NCBI RefSeq assembly: GCF_047971185.1
Contig: NZ_JBKDZH010000035.1
Location: 62,001 to 126,000 of the forward strand
Source: Kluyvera sp047971185
GTDB lineage: Bacteria > Pseudomonadota > Gammaproteobacteria > Enterobacterales > Enterobacteriaceae
DNA: 64,000 nt
Direction: 5' to 3'
The notes under the pieces were generated by a model that saw only the letters and a program-made list of their open reading frames with translations, was not told the DNA's origin and searched no databases. This document shows, piece by piece, positions 8,688-16,738 of this stretch. The position numbers and the translations under genes are program-made. Every line of letters begins with the position of its first letter. The stretch's first letter is position 1.

Positions 8688-8721
8688 GGTGTTTTGCTTC
8701 TTGTAAAATTATTAAATGGAG
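8688..8721. promoter_or_regulatory. Candidate RpiR operator, copy 2 (nanT promoter)
   Basis: Starts GGTGTTTTGCTTCTT, identical to the start of 7480-7513, and shares TTAAATG at the same distance. It lies 78-111 bp upstream of the nanT start and about 210 bp upstream of the divergent regulator's start. Both copies read in the same direction on the plus strand although the genes they precede face opposite ways. Confidence 0.5.
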
Positions 8722-8798
8722 TTTTACTTCATTTGGGCGTGTCGCATGCACGCTTCAGGCACGTAGGTATAGGAATTTGCTCATCACAGGAGAGCAAC

Positions 8799-10289
8799 AT
8801 GAGTGGAATAACAAAGGCCATTCCATGGTACAAACACCTTAATAAATCCCAGTGGCGGGCTTTTTCTGCCGCATGGCTTGGCTATTTGCTTGATGGTTTT
8901 GATTTTGTCTTAATTGCCCTGGTATTAACCGAAGTACAGAGCGAGTTTCAGCTCACTACCGTTCAGGCGGCGAGTATTATTTCCGCCGCGTTTATCTCTC
9001 GCTGGTTCGGCGGCCTGCTGCTGGGGGCGATGGGCGACCGCTATGGTCGTCGCCTGTCGATGGTCACCAGCATCATTCATTTCTCCGTCGGGACGCGGGC
9101 CTGCGGCCTGGCGCCGGGCTATACCTCGATGTTTATCGCCCGCATGGTGATCGGTATGGGGATGGCGGGGGAGTATGGCTCCAGCGCCACCTATGTCATT
9201 GAAAGCTGGCCAAAACACCTCCGTAATAAAGCCAGCGGCTTTCTGATTTCCGGCTTCTCGGTCGGGGCGGTCGTCGCCGCGCAGGCCTACAGCTTTATCG
9301 TTCCGGTCTGGGGCTGGCGCGCGCTGTTTTTCATCGGTATTTTGCCGATCATTTTCGCGCTGTGGCTGCGCAAAAATATCCCGGAAACGGAAGACTGGAA
9401 GGAGCGTCAGGCCAACAAAACGCCGGTGCGCACGATGGTCGACATTCTTTATCGCGGCAAGCAGCGGGTGCTGAATATTGCGATGAGCGGCATCGCCGTG
9501 GCGGCGCTGTGGTTCTGCTTCGCGGGCAACCTGCATAACCCGGCGATTATCCTGCTGTTAGCGCTGGTGTGTACGGTGATTTTTGTCAGCTTCATGGTGC
9601 AGAGCAGCGGCAAACGCTGGCCAACCGGCGTGATGCTGATGGTCGTGGTGCTGTTTGCTTTCCTCTATTCCTGGCCGATTCAGGCGCTGCTGCCGACCTA
9701 CCTGAAAAGCGAGCTGGGATACAACCCGGCGACCGTGGCGCAGGTGCTGTTCTTTAGCGGCTTTGGCGCGGCGGTGGGCTGCATCGTCGGCGGTTTTCTC
9801 GGCGACTGGCTGGGGACGCGTAAAGCCTACGTCTGTAGCCTGCTGGCCTCGCAGGTTCTGATTATCCCCGTTTTCGCCATCGGTGGTTCCAGCATCTGGG
9901 GGCTGGGGATCCTGCTGTTCTTCCAGCAGATGCTGGGTCAGGGGATTGCTGGCATTCTGCCGAAGCTGATCGGCGGCTATTTCGATACCGACCAGCGCGC
10001 GGCGGGCCTCGGATTTACCTACAACGTCGGGGCGCTGGGCGGCGCGGCGGCACCGGTGATTGGCGCGCTGGTGGCCCAGCATCTCAGCCTGGGTTCGGCG
10101 CTCGGTTCGCTCTCCTTTGGTTTAACGTTCGTGGTGATTTTGCTGATTGGCCTGGACATGCCCTCTCGCGTTCAGCGCTGGATCCGTCCGGAAGCACTGC
10201 GCACACATGACGCTATCGACGGTAAACCCTTTAGCGGCGCGCTGACGCGCCAGGCAGAAAAATCCGTTCCCGTTTGCGGTAAGCATTAA
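8799..10289 (+). CDS. nanT: Sialic acid:proton symporter NanT
   Basis: 496 residues, MFS sialate transporter of the inner membrane. The N-terminal segment IPWYKHLNKSQWRAFSAAW, the run AAWLGYLLDGFDFVLIALVL and the C-terminal RPEALRTHDAIDGKPFSGA are near-identical to E. coli NanT as recalled. The frame stays open upstream, but the start at 8799, with AGGAGAG about 6 bases before it, reproduces the E. coli N-terminus. It begins the operon nanT-nanE-nanK-nanQ. An 8-bp perfect hairpin separates it from nanE. Confidence 0.93.
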   Translation: MSGITKAIPWYKHLNKSQWRAFSAAWLGYLLDGFDFVLIALVLTEVQSEFQLTTVQAASIISAAFISRWFGGLLLGAMGDRYGRRLSMVTSIIHFSVGTRACGLAPGYTSMFIARMVIGMGMAGEYGSSATYVIESWPKHLRNKASGFLISGFSVGAVVAAQAYSFIVPVWGWRALFFIGILPIIFALWLRKNIPETEDWKERQANKTPVRTMVDILYRGKQRVLNIAMSGIAVAALWFCFAGNLHNPAIILLLALVCTVIFVSFMVQSSGKRWPTGVMLMVVVLFAFLYSWPIQALLPTYLKSELGYNPATVAQVLFFSGFGAAVGCIVGGFLGDWLGTRKAYVCSLLASQVLIIPVFAIGGSSIWGLGILLFFQQMLGQGIAGILPKLIGGYFDTDQRAAGLGFTYNVGALGGAAAPVIGALVAQHLSLGSALGSLSFGLTFVVILLIGLDMPSRVQRWIRPEALRTHDAIDGKPFSGALTRQAEKSVPVCGKH

Positions 10290-10295
10290 TTACAG

Positions 10296-10316
10296 GCGCC
10301 CGGACGCGCCGGGCGC
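10296..10316 (+). other. Intercistronic GC hairpin between nanT and nanE
   Basis: GCGCCCGG and CCGGGCGC pair perfectly around a five-base loop, seven bases after the nanT stop. No uridine tract follows, so it is more likely an mRNA-stability or processing element than a terminator. Confidence 0.5.
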
Positions 10317-10339
10317 GTATTGAAGTTAAGGATGTACTT

Positions 10340-11029
10340 ATGTCGTTGTTAGAGAATCTGGATGCAAGCATTAAACAGCAGGGCGGGCTGATCGTCTCCT
10401 GCCAGCCGGTCCCCGAAAGCCCGTTAGATAAGCCGGAAATCGTCGCGGCGATGGCGCTGGCGTCGGTCCAGGCGGGCGCGGTGGCGGTTCGCATTGAGGG
10501 AATCGAAAACCTGAAGGCCGCGCGTCCGCTGATTAGCGTGCCGATTATCGGCATCGTGAAACGCGATTTATCGGATTCCCCGGTACGTATTACCCCTTAC
10601 CTTGACGATGTGGACGCGCTGGCGCAGGCCGGGGCCGATATCATTGCTTTTGACGGCACTGACCGCGAACGTCCGACGGCGGTCGCGGAAATTATCGCCA
10701 GGATTCATCATCATCAGCGCCTGGCGATGGCCGACTGTTCCTCGCAGCAGGACGCCGCTGACTGTCACCGGCTTGGCGCGGATATTATCGGCACCACGCT
10801 CTCCGGTTATACCACCGACGTGGTGCCGCAGGCCCCGGACCTTCCGCTGGTAGCGGCGCTAAGCGCCAAAGGCTACCGCGTGATTGCTGAAGGCCGCTAT
10901 AACTCACCAGCGCTCGCCGCGCAGGCCATGCGGCACGGAGCCTGGTCGGTGACCGTTGGCTCCGCCATTACCCGGCTTGAGCATATTTGCCAGTGGTACC
11001 GTGATGCGATCGCCGAGGAAGCGGTATGA
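10340..11029 (+). CDS. nanE: N-acetylmannosamine-6-phosphate 2-epimerase
   Basis: 229 residues, TIM-barrel NanE family; converts ManNAc-6-P to GlcNAc-6-P. Family features include KRDLSDSPVRITPYLDDVDA near residues 73-92, the catalytic-region ADCSSQQDA, and the phosphate-binding VIAEGRYNSP and GAWSVTVGSAITRLE near the C-terminus. AAGGA lies about 8 bases before ATG 10340. The 3' end overlaps nanK by ATGA, indicating translational coupling. Confidence 0.92.
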   Translation: MSLLENLDASIKQQGGLIVSCQPVPESPLDKPEIVAAMALASVQAGAVAVRIEGIENLKAARPLISVPIIGIVKRDLSDSPVRITPYLDDVDALAQAGADIIAFDGTDRERPTAVAEIIARIHHHQRLAMADCSSQQDAADCHRLGADIIGTTLSGYTTDVVPQAPDLPLVAALSAKGYRVIAEGRYNSPALAAQAMRHGAWSVTVGSAITRLEHICQWYRDAIAEEAV

Positions 11030-11901
11030 GTACGCTGGCGATAGATATCGGTGGCACCAAGCTTGCCGCCGCGCTGATTGATGTGCAGCGGCAGGTGACG
11101 GCGCGTCGGGAGCTGCCGACGCCCGGCAGCCGCACGCCGGCGGCGCTGCGTGAAGCACTCGGCTTGCTGATTGCGCCGTTTGCCGGGCAAGCGCAGCGCG
11201 TGGCGGTGGCCTCAACCGGCATTATTCGTCATGGCATCCTCACCGCCCTTAACCCGGATAACCTCGGCGGACTGGCGCAGTTCCCGCTGGTGGATACGCT
11301 CACGCAGCTTAGCGGGCTGCCGTGTGTGGCGATAAACGACGCGCAGGCTGCGGCGTGGGCGGAGTATTGCGCGCTGCCGGGGGCGATTCGCGACATGGCG
11401 TTTATCACGGTGTCGACCGGCGTCGGCGGCGGCATTATCAGTAACGGTCAGCTGCTCTCCGGCCGGGAGGGGCTGGCGGGGCATATCGGGCATACGCTGG
11501 CCGACCCGCTTGGGCCGCCGTGCGGCTGCGGTCGCCGGGGCTGCGTCGAGGCCATCGCATCGGGCCGCGCTCTTGCCGCTCAGGCCGTAGGCGATCTGCG
11601 CGGACTGGATGCGAAAACGATCTACGCGCATTCTCTACAGGGGCACCCGCAGGCCAGGCGTCTGATTGAACAGTCGGCCCGCGCCGTGGCGCGGCTGATT
11701 GCGGACCTGAAAGCCAGCAGCGACTGTGAATGTGTCGTGCTTGGCGGCAGTGTAGGGTTGGCCGAAAGTTATTTATCGCAGGTTTGCGCGTTTCTGGCGC
11801 AAGAGCCCGCGCCGTTTCATACCCCCGTTATTGCCGCCCATTACCAGCACGACGCGGGTTTGCTCGGCGCGGCGTTATGGGCAGAGGAGTATCAATCATG
11901 A
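11026..11901 (+). CDS. nanK: N-acetylmannosamine kinase (ROK family)
   Basis: 291 residues. Phosphorylates ManNAc at C6 with ATP between lyase and epimerase in the cytosolic sialate pathway. The N-terminal phosphate-binding DIGGTKLAAALID (about 7-19) and the ROK zinc motif CGCGRRGCVEAIASG (about 165-179) are both intact, and GHIGH just before it carries the additional zinc ligand. Start and stop overlap neighbours by four bases (ATGA) on both sides, so nanE, nanK and nanQ form a tight translational unit. Confidence 0.92.
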   Translation: MSTLAIDIGGTKLAAALIDVQRQVTARRELPTPGSRTPAALREALGLLIAPFAGQAQRVAVASTGIIRHGILTALNPDNLGGLAQFPLVDTLTQLSGLPCVAINDAQAAAWAEYCALPGAIRDMAFITVSTGVGGGIISNGQLLSGREGLAGHIGHTLADPLGPPCGCGRRGCVEAIASGRALAAQAVGDLRGLDAKTIYAHSLQGHPQARRLIEQSARAVARLIADLKASSDCECVVLGGSVGLAESYLSQVCAFLAQEPAPFHTPVIAAHYQHDAGLLGAALWAEEYQS

Positions 11902-12365
11902 TTATCGGCGATAGCCGCAACCCTGAATGCGCAGGTTTGCCTCCCGCGCTGCTGGCGGCGATAACGCTGGCTTTACAGGCTGAACCCGCGCGCTGTGAAC
12001 CGGGCTGTCATGTTTTACAGGGCGATGACATCTTTATGAATGTAATGCAGTTTATGACGCAACCCGCGTCAGTAAAGCGGGCCGAGCTGCATGCGGACTA
12101 TATTGATGTCCAGATCCTGCTGGCGGGTGAGGAGCGTATTGATTTTGGGCTGAGTGACAGCGCCCGGCAGTGCGATGAATGGCACCGTGAGGATGATTAT
12201 CAGCTGTGTGATGACATTGCCGATCGACAGTCCATTACGCTGCGCCCGGGAATGTTCGCGGTATTTTTCCCCGGCGAACCGCATAAGCCAGGCGTTCAGG
12301 TGAATTCGCCCGTTGAGATAAAAAAAGCGGTGGTGAAAGTGCAGCGAAAGCTGCTTGAGAGGTAG
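11898..12365 (+). CDS. nanQ: YhcH/NanQ beta-barrel protein (N-acetylneuraminate anomerase family)
   Basis: 155 residues of the YhcH/YjgK/YiaL family, a cupin-like barrel. In E. coli the last gene of the nan operon (yhcH) encodes NanQ, which speeds anomerisation of cytosolic sialic acid. Metal-site candidates are the histidine and acidic residues in AELHADYIDVQ and the late histidine in FFPGEPHKPG. ATG 11898 overlaps the nanK stop, and this position closing the nan operon supports the call. Confidence 0.85.
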   Translation: MIIGDSRNPECAGLPPALLAAITLALQAEPARCEPGCHVLQGDDIFMNVMQFMTQPASVKRAELHADYIDVQILLAGEERIDFGLSDSARQCDEWHREDDYQLCDDIADRQSITLRPGMFAVFFPGEPHKPGVQVNSPVEIKKAVVKVQRKLLER

Positions 12366-12377
12366 GCTTTTGAGCTA

Positions 12378-12449
12378 CCCCGGGGTCGGCTAGCGCCTCG
12401 CCCGGGCTACATGAACGGTAGCCCGGCCAGGCGAAGCGCCGCCGGGGTG
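12378..12449. repeat. REP pair (BIME)
   Basis: Two inverted GC-rich REP units meet around GTAGCCCGG: the left ends in CCCGGGCTAC (to 12410) and the right begins GTAGCCCGGCC (12419). It lies between the convergent nanQ and ExuT-like genes, the usual place for such extragenic palindromes. Confidence 0.75.
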
Positions 12450-12455
12450 GTTCGG

Positions 12456-13724
12456 TCAACTGGCCGGGTTTACTTCCAGCTCGGGCTCTGGCGAACGCAG
12501 CAGCGCCCACAGGATAATCGCGCCGATGACGTCAAACGCCGCCAGCACCGCAAACAGTGGGCTGAAGCCTAAGGTGTCGGCCAGCGCGCCAACCACCAGC
12601 GCGAACAGCGTGCTGGCGGTCCACGCCGCCATGCCGGTAAAGCCGTTGGCGGTGGCGACTTCGCCTGCATCGAACATATCGGAAGAGAGGGTAATCAGCG
12701 CGCCGGACAGCGACTGGTGAGCAAAACCGCCGACGCACAGCAGCGCAATGGCGACGAACGGGCTGCTGAACAGGCCGACCATGCCCGGCAGAATCATCAG
12801 CGCCGCGCCCATGGTGACCACCAGCTTGCGCGACACCACAATATTGACGCCAAAGGTACGCTGGAAGATCCCCGGCAGATAGCCGCCGATGACGCAGCCC
12901 ATATCGGCGAACAGCATCGGGATCCACGCGAACATGGCGATATCCTTCAGGTTAAAGCCGTAGGTGTGCACCATAAACAGTGGGATCCACGCGTTGAAGG
13001 TCCCCCATGCCGGTTCCGCGAGGAAGCGCGGCAGGGCGATGCCCCAGAATTTACGCTGTCGCAGCAGCTGGCCGATGTGCACTTTATCGACGGTTGTTTT
13101 CTCCGGCTGCCCTTCCGTAATGTAGTTGTACTCTTCTTTGCTCAGGCTTTTACACTGGCCAGGACGGTTATACACCAGGTACCAGCCCAGCGCCCAGACG
13201 ATACTGGCAATCCCGACGATAACGAACGCCAGACGCCAGCTGTGAATGTAAATCGCCCATGCCACCATCGGCGGCGCAATGATCGCGCCCATTGAGGAGC
13301 CGACGTTGAAGTAGCCTACGGCGACGGAGCGCTCGCGATCCGGGAACCATTCGGTGACCGATTTCAGCCCGGCGGGAATCATCGCGCTCTCGGCGAAGCC
13401 GCCTAAACCGCGAAACAGCGCCAGCCCCTGCCAGCTATTGGTGAACGCCGCGCCGATGCAGAAGATGCCCCACATCGCGCCGAACAGGGTGTAGCCCACT
13501 TTGGTGCCCAGCGTATCCAGCACATAGCCCGCGATCGGCTGGGCAATGGTGTAGCAGGCGGAGAAGGTTGCCACGATCCATGAGTATTGCTGAGTGGTAA
13601 CGTGAAGATCGCTCTGTAGCGTCGGCGCGGCCGCCGAGATGGTGTTGCGGGTTAAATAGCATAAAATCGTGCCAAGCGTGACAAGAGCCACCATAAACCA
13701 GCGCGTATGACCAGTAGTGCGCAT
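12456..13724 (-). CDS. ExuT-like hexuronate MFS permease
   Basis: 422 residues, 12 membrane segments, anion:cation symporter family. Long blocks match E. coli ExuT as recalled, such as ALPRFLAEPAWGTFNAWIPL, GFNLKDIAMFAW and FALVVGALADTLGFSPLFAV, while other parts differ clearly. It is therefore a paralogue or divergent orthologue of the galacturonate/glucuronate transporter. The substrate could be a hexuronate or an acid handled by the neighbouring cluster. It has its own long 5' region with a CRP-like site and a palindrome. Confidence 0.8.
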   Translation of the reverse strand: MRTTGHTRWFMVALVTLGTILCYLTRNTISAAAPTLQSDLHVTTQQYSWIVATFSACYTIAQPIAGYVLDTLGTKVGYTLFGAMWGIFCIGAAFTNSWQGLALFRGLGGFAESAMIPAGLKSVTEWFPDRERSVAVGYFNVGSSMGAIIAPPMVAWAIYIHSWRLAFVIVGIASIVWALGWYLVYNRPGQCKSLSKEEYNYITEGQPEKTTVDKVHIGQLLRQRKFWGIALPRFLAEPAWGTFNAWIPLFMVHTYGFNLKDIAMFAWIPMLFADMGCVIGGYLPGIFQRTFGVNIVVSRKLVVTMGAALMILPGMVGLFSSPFVAIALLCVGGFAHQSLSGALITLSSDMFDAGEVATANGFTGMAAWTASTLFALVVGALADTLGFSPLFAVLAAFDVIGAIILWALLRSPEPELEVNPAS

Positions 13725-13913
13725 AAAACTTTCCTTTACTTCTTAGAATATGAGACGGCCTGCGGGGTAAACAGGCGCAACTGTGGTCATACAGAGAGAA
13801 GATAAAACGCCTGCCGTGCGGGAGCATCGGCGGCACACTACGGTCCTTTTATGAGATTTTGTGAATCCGTGTCACATTTTTTCTGAATACTAAACCTATG
13901 TTTCAGAAATTTT

Positions 13914-13957
13914 TGTGATCTAATTCAAAATTATCAGGATGGCATACCACTTAAGTG
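13914..13957. promoter_or_regulatory. CRP-like site and 10-bp palindrome upstream of the ExuT-like gene
   Basis: TGTGATCTAATTCAAA (13914-13929) fits the CRP pattern TGTGA-N6-TCACA with two mismatches in the right half. Twenty bases further, CACTTAAGTG (13948-13957) is a perfect palindrome flanked by ATAC and TAT, reminiscent of GntR-type uronate operators. Both sit about 190-230 bp upstream of the start at 13724. The rest of 13725-14035 holds no gene. Confidence 0.4.
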
Positions 13958-14035
13958 TATCGGGGTAAGTAATGGCGTAATGAGCCGTTAAGGAAGGTGT
14001 CATTGTGCCTGAATCAGGGCGCCATGAAGGGGGCG

Positions 14036-14071
14036 TCAAAAAGCCCGCGTTGTGGCGCGACCGCGGGCTGC
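14036..14071 (-). terminator. Terminator of the SGNH esterase gene
   Basis: On the minus strand AGCCCGCG pairs with CGCGGGCT around a 12-base loop and is followed by TTTTTGA. It lies about 30 bp past the esterase stop at 14097. Confidence 0.8.
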
Positions 14072-14096
14072 TGACGCCACCGCATCATCGATGACA

Positions 14097-14852
14097 TCAT
14101 ACGCCTGGCAGATCGATCGGCAAATCCGCATGGCGGGTGCTGCGTGCCAGCGCGGTGCGAATGGCGTTTTCGGCCAGTGGAATCATCACCTGATAGCCGT
14201 CGGCGTTCGGGTGCAGGCCGTCGTCGGCGTAAGCGGCAATCAGCTTGCCGGAAGCGTCCGTCATTGCCGAGGCGTAGTCCAGCCACACCAGCCCCTGGGC
14301 CGCGCACCAGCCTTTTAGCCAGCGGTTCAGCGCCACGATTCGCGCCTGCGGGCGCTGGGCGTAGAGGTCTGACGAATCGGGGTTGGCGTCATGGACCGGG
14401 AGCACGGACGAAATCACCACCTGAATCCCGTGCTGCGTGGCCAGCTCGGTCAGCGTCATGATGTTCTCTTCGATATCCAGATTGCTCACCGGCCCTGTAT
14501 TACCCGCGATGTCGTTGGTGCCGGCGAGGAGCACCACCACCTGTGGTCGCAGATTGAGGACGTCCTGGCGAAAACGCACCAGCATCTGCGCGGTGGTCTG
14601 CCCGCCGATGCCGCGGTTGAGGTAGTTTTTCCCCGGAAAGCTCTGCGCCAGATCCCAGCCGTCGGTAATGGAGTCGCCAAAAAAGACCACCTGCGGGCTA
14701 ACATTCTGCTGAAGCAGCGCTTCATTGTGCTGGCGATAGCGGGCGCGTTGGCCGTAGTCGTCGCTATACAACGCGGCCTGGCGGCTGCGGTAGTCATCAA
14801 GGGCGGGAAACCCGGTGCCGGGAATGAAGGCGGTAATCAGTGGCTGTGACAC
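14097..14852 (-). CDS. SGNH/GDSL hydrolase, cytoplasmic esterase
   Basis: 251 residues without a signal peptide. All four SGNH blocks are present: nucleophile serine in FFGDSITDGW, glycine in NRGIGGQTT, asparagine in AGTNDI and the catalytic histidine in DGLHPNADGY. The pattern resembles the PAF-acetylhydrolase-like and rhamnogalacturonan-acetylesterase branch. It may remove acetyl groups from sugars; a sialate O-acetylesterase role is only suggested by the nan genes about 4 kb away. The start is GTG at 14852 with AAGGAG nine bases upstream. It has its own terminator. Confidence 0.8.
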   Translation of the reverse strand: MSQPLITAFIPGTGFPALDDYRSRQAALYSDDYGQRARYRQHNEALLQQNVSPQVVFFGDSITDGWDLAQSFPGKNYLNRGIGGQTTAQMLVRFRQDVLNLRPQVVVLLAGTNDIAGNTGPVSNLDIEENIMTLTELATQHGIQVVISSVLPVHDANPDSSDLYAQRPQARIVALNRWLKGWCAAQGLVWLDYASAMTDASGKLIAAYADDGLHPNADGYQVMIPLAENAIRTALARSTRHADLPIDLPGV

Positions 14853-15052
14853 GATGTGCCTCTCCTTGCCGTAGTGAATGGAGAAACCACGTTAGCAAAC
14901 GGCGTTTTTTTGCGCTATCACTTCCGTGCGCTTGTGGGGACCGGATCCAGACAGAAAAAATAGATTAGCGAATATGAAGGGAAATAAAGAAATAGCGCTA
15001 CAGGGATGAGTTCTCATCTTTTTCTGGATTAACCGAAAGAATAAAAAATGAG

Positions 15053-15283
15053 TTATTTATTTCCTTGAGTCGAAGCGTTTTTTAACTGAAATAAGGCTTC
15101 GTTAATCATTTCCTCGGCTTTCTGACGGGCAAATTTGATAAGCGCGTCTTTACTGAAGGGCATCCCGCAGCCGTGACAGGTTAACGGATATGTATCTTCC
15201 GCATTCTTTATTTTTTCAATGTCAGTTATTTCAGTGATGACGGAACATTTGGGACACAAATATTGAATTGCAATCACAGGCAT
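15053..15283 (-). CDS. Small zinc-ribbon protein, 76 aa
   Basis: Two CxxC pairs (YLCPKC near residue 10 and CHGCG near residue 36) form a probable treble-clef or zinc-ribbon knuckle, followed by a helical lysine/glutamate-rich C-terminus. AAAGGAGCG immediately precedes ATG 15283, an almost ideal ribosome-binding site. The frame stays open much further upstream, but that part is antisense to the diguanylate cyclase. It is divergent from the cyclase with a 150-bp intergenic region. The function is unknown; metal-dependent protein or nucleic-acid binding is the most that can be said. Confidence 0.65.
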   Translation of the reverse strand: MPVIAIQYLCPKCSVITEITDIEKIKNAEDTYPLTCHGCGMPFSKDALIKFARQKAEEMINEALFQLKNASTQGNK

Positions 15284-15433
15284 CGCTCCTTTATCTTTGT
15301 TATAAAGTAGTTCAGCCGTCGGAATCGTAAAAGTCTTCACGACGATTAAATAACCGGTCATTTTGTTTTGGTTGATGCAATGGTTAAAAAACAACCATTT
15401 CGTCGGGCCGGTCGCGCCACAGGAGAGGGATGA

Positions 15434-16738
15434 ATGACAATGGAGAAGCCGTTCGTACAGCAAAATCAAATGGATTCCGGCAAGCTGGCCGACCTCCTCA
15501 ACCATAACACCGACTGGGTGTGGGAAGTGGATACTCAGGGGCGCTACGTTTGGGTTTCTGAAGTGGTCATGCGGTTGCTTGGCTACACGTCTGAAGAGGT
15601 GCTGGGCCGTACGCCGTTTGATTTTATGGTGCCAGGAGAGGCCGCGCGGCTGGAGAGAACCTTCCGCGACGCGCTGGCGTCGCGTAAACCCTTCTCCGGC
15701 GTGATTAACCGTAACCTGCGGGCGGACGGCAGCGCGGTGATCCTGGAAACCAGCGGCATTCCGCTGTTCGATGAAAACGGCCAGTTGACCGGCTATCGCG
15801 GCACCGATCGGGATATCTCCCAGCTGGGCGAGCGGGTTTTGCAGCTGGAATCTATCTACCAGAATACGCCGCTGGCGCTGTGCGTGATTGACCGCCACGG
15901 CCAGCTCACGAAGGCGAATAAGGCGATGGGCGAGCTGCTTGGCCAGCCGGAAGAAAAGCTGGTGGGACAGTATCTTAAAACGCTGATGCCGGAATGGCAC
16001 CTGCTGTTCCAGCAGGATTTCATTCTGCTCGATAGCGGCGAAGAAATTGCCAGCAAAGAACTGTTTCTCTACGGACGCTACTTTTACATTAAGCCCATGG
16101 CGGTGTACGACGCGGGCGGGAACGTGGCGGGCATCTCTTCGGCGTGGATGGATATCACCGACCGCAAACTGGCGGAGCAGCAGCTGGCCCGCGCTAACCA
16201 GACGCTGCTGCAGTACGCCGAGCGCGACCACCTCACCGGCCTGTTCAACCGACGCTATATGGATGAGCGTCTCAGCTATGAAATTACCCGCGCGCAGCGC
16301 GAGGGCACGTCGCTGTCGCTGTGCATGGCGGATCTCGACTTCTTTAAGCGCTACAACGACACCTACGGCCACCAGGCGGGCGACCGCGTGCTGCGCGCGG
16401 TCGCGGACGCGCTAAAGGGCGGCCTGCGCCCGGACGATAGCGTCAGCCGCTACGGCGGTGAAGAGTTTCTGGTGATGCTGCCAGACACCGATGCGGAAGG
16501 GGCGCTGGCGGTGGCCGAGCGCCTGCGGGAACGGGTGATGGAGCTGGCGATTGAGCACGAAACCAACCCCATCGGCGGCGTGCTGACCATCAGCCTGGGC
16601 GTCATGACCTGGGATTCCCCGCTGTCGGTGTGCAGTATACAAAGCACCGCGGATATCGCCGCCGAGCTCATCAGCAGCAGCGATGCGGCGCTGTACCGGG
16701 CGAAGCAGCAGGGGAGAAACCGTGTTGTCAGCGCTTGA
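15434..16738 (+). CDS. Diguanylate cyclase with two PAS domains
   Basis: 434 residues, soluble. PAS domain 1 (about 20-130) opens with WVWEVDTQGRYVWVSE; PAS domain 2 (about 140-250) contains TPLALCVIDRHGQLTKANKA. The GGDEF domain (about 265-434) has an intact active-site GGEEF at 341-345 and an inhibitory RxxD site (RPDD, 332-335) exactly five residues before RYGGEEF's RY pair ends, so an active, product-inhibited c-di-GMP synthase is expected. No EAL domain is present. The PAS ligand is not evident. AGGAG precedes ATG 15434; ATG 15440 is an alternative. Its stop abuts the convergent permease stop with no gap. Confidence 0.88.
   Translation: MTMEKPFVQQNQMDSGKLADLLNHNTDWVWEVDTQGRYVWVSEVVMRLLGYTSEEVLGRTPFDFMVPGEAARLERTFRDALASRKPFSGVINRNLRADGSAVILETSGIPLFDENGQLTGYRGTDRDISQLGERVLQLESIYQNTPLALCVIDRHGQLTKANKAMGELLGQPEEKLVGQYLKTLMPEWHLLFQQDFILLDSGEEIASKELFLYGRYFYIKPMAVYDAGGNVAGISSAWMDITDRKLAEQQLARANQTLLQYAERDHLTGLFNRRYMDERLSYEITRAQREGTSLSLCMADLDFFKRYNDTYGHQAGDRVLRAVADALKGGLRPDDSVSRYGGEEFLVMLPDTDAEGALAVAERLRERVMELAIEHETNPIGGVLTISLGVMTWDSPLSVCSIQSTADIAAELISSSDAALYRAKQQGRNRVVSA

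Noticed and set aside
14097..14852. SGNH hydrolase as NanS, the sialate 9-O-acetylesterase
   Set aside because: NanS is periplasmic and about 325 residues; this protein lacks a signal peptide and is shorter, so only a general esterase call is justified.
15284..16372. N-terminal extension of the small zinc-ribbon gene
   Set aside because: The open frame continues antisense through the diguanylate cyclase, but the AAAGGAG-preceded ATG at 15283 gives a compact protein.
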